Shown here piece after piece: positions 5,876-6,370 of a DNA stretch of 6,370 nt (within the stretch, counting starts at the first letter, position 1; every line of letters begins with the position of its first letter). The DNA is taken from contig VBLA01000509.1 of NCBI GenBank assembly GCA_005879245.1, positions 1-6,370 on the forward strand. The letters are read 5' to 3'. The DNA comes from Deltaproteobacteria bacterium. Its GTDB lineage: Bacteria; Desulfobacterota; Binatia; DP-6. A program made the position numbers and the translations under genes. The notes under the pieces were generated by a model. It saw nothing but the letters and a program-made list of their open reading frames with translations, searched no databases and was not told the DNA's origin.

Positions 5876-5987
5876 GCCATCCTCCCTCGACCGCGGCGGG
5901 CACACTCCGCAAGCCGGCGCGAGGTGCATTGAACTCGACCGTTCGTATTGACCGCTCCGGCGCGTGAGGTCTACATGTCATTCTTCG
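5876..5987. promoter_or_regulatory. Divergent intergenic region with imperfect two-copy repeat
   Basis: This gap separates the - strand operon from the + strand GAF gene and should hold both promoters. On the + strand TTGACC (5948-5953) resembles a sigma70 -35 box; the best -10 match about 18 bases further (TACATG) is poor. CTCGACCG occurs at 5886-5893 and 5934-5941, each followed by CCGGCGC and GAGGT (5914-5925 and 5957-5970), so the region looks like two diverged copies of one module. No convincing -10/-35 pair was found for the - strand. Confidence 0.4.
5881..5887 (-). promoter_or_regulatory. Ribosome binding site of the 75-residue protein gene
   Basis: Read on the - strand, AGGGAGG lies five bases before the ATG at 5875. 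It selects that start for the first gene of the operon over the neighbouring ATG at 5880, which has no spacing to it. Confidence 0.75.
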
Positions 5988-6370
5988 GTGAGGCAACCAC
6001 CGCAGGCGACCGCCTCGGGGGCACAAGCGGCCCCGCCGCGGGCGCCCCTCGATGCGCTGCGCCTCGAGCAGTTCATCGACCTGCAGCGCGATCTCCTCGT
6101 GAGCGCCTGCGATCCCGAGATCCTGGCGGAACGACTCGTCCAGGGAGCGACGCTGCTCCTCCGGGTGAACGGCGCGGCGGTCGGCATGGTCGCCGATGGA
6201 CGGTACCGGCTGCTCGCGACCTACGGACTCGGCACCGAATACCGGGCGCAGTACGACGGTCAATCGCTGCAGGATTCCACCGTCGGGACCGCGCTCGCAG
6301 CGGGCCGTCCCCTCGTGCTCGCCTTCCTCGACGGGGACGCCACCGCGCTCCGCACCCTTTTCCTCCCGTT
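5988..6370 (+). CDS. GAF-domain sensory protein, 3'-partial
   Basis: The frame is open to the end of the window, giving 127 residues of an unfinished protein. A Pro/Ala/Gln-rich leader (about 2-20) precedes a helix LDALRLEQFIDLQRDLLVSA (21-40). Then comes a GAF domain from about residue 43: EILAERLVQGATLLLRVNGAAVG, the strand GRYRLLATYGLG, and later STVGTALAAGRPLVLAF. GAF domains bind small ligands or act as signalling modules, usually ahead of a histidine kinase, cyclase or phosphatase output; that part lies beyond the window, so the output is unknown. The start is uncertain. GTG at 5988 and GTG at 5964 are both in frame, neither has a clear binding site, and an ATG at 5975 with GTGAGG ahead is in another frame. 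It is transcribed divergently from the ABC operon. Confidence 0.75.
   Translation, partial: MRQPPQATASGAQAAPPRAPLDALRLEQFIDLQRDLLVSACDPEILAERLVQGATLLLRVNGAAVGMVADGRYRLLATYGLGTEYRAQYDGQSLQDSTVGTALAAGRPLVLAFLDGDATALRTLFLP

Noticed and set aside
5617..5880. DUF983 extended to the ATG at 5880
   Set aside because: That ATG touches the binding site used by the 75-residue gene, and the added residues are a shadow of that gene without DUF983 features.
5948..5977. Full sigma70 promoter for the GAF gene
   Set aside because: TTGACC is a fair -35 box, but no -10 match better than three of six was found at 16-18 bases, so it is kept only as a hint.
5865..6263. - strand frame of 132 codons opposite the GAF gene
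   Set aside because: It has no domain, and the + strand shows a clear GAF domain here.
1..6370. Mobile elements, CRISPR arrays, tRNA or rRNA genes
   Set aside because: No inverted-repeat-bounded transposase, no regularly spaced repeat and no recognisable RNA gene was seen; almost the whole window is accounted for by coding genes.

Overview
The window is high-GC (by eye roughly two thirds G+C or more), densely coded bacterial DNA with overlapping start and stop codons. It holds the distal part of an aa3/caa3-type cytochrome c oxidase operon on the + strand (1-3589), a convergent four-gene operon on the - strand (3621-5875), and the start of a divergent + strand GAF-domain gene (about 5988 to the end). 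Tandem subunit III genes, a SCO-DUF420 fusion and a DUF983/ABC-2 operon beside them would suit a soil or groundwater lineage such as Methylomirabilota/Rokubacteria, Binatia or Myxococcota. That placement is a guess from gene content and composition; no marker gene is present.

The + strand operon reads: heme O synthase CtaB (5' end outside the window), a first subunit III, a 70-residue single-helix membrane protein, a second and longer subunit III, a truncated subunit IV, and a SCO copper chaperone fused to a DUF420 (YozB/CtaM-type) membrane domain. Neighbours overlap or lie within a few bases, so the block is probably one transcript. The catalytic subunits I and II are not here and are presumably upstream. 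The genes combine structural subunits (III, III', IV) with maturation factors: CtaB for heme, SCO for CuA, and DUF420 for oxidase biogenesis.

The - strand operon starts near 5875 with a 75-residue helical protein of unknown function, then DUF983 (zinc ribbon plus two membrane helices), an ABC-2 ATPase and its permease. The last three are joined by 4-base ATGA overlaps. DUF983 is also seen beside cox genes in other bacteria, so this operon may serve oxidase maturation too; that is inference.

The most unusual features are two lesions. The ABC ATPase has an in-frame gap of about 40 residues that removes the signature motif, Walker B and D-loop. The subunit IV gene has lost its first membrane helix, and its strong ribosome binding site drives a start in a different frame from the surviving helices. 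Either the locus is decaying, or the assembly or strain carries small deletions. The SCO-DUF420 fusion, the extra helices in the second subunit III and the lack of an ordinary start codon for DUF983 also deserve a look. I see no mobile element, CRISPR array, tRNA or rRNA.
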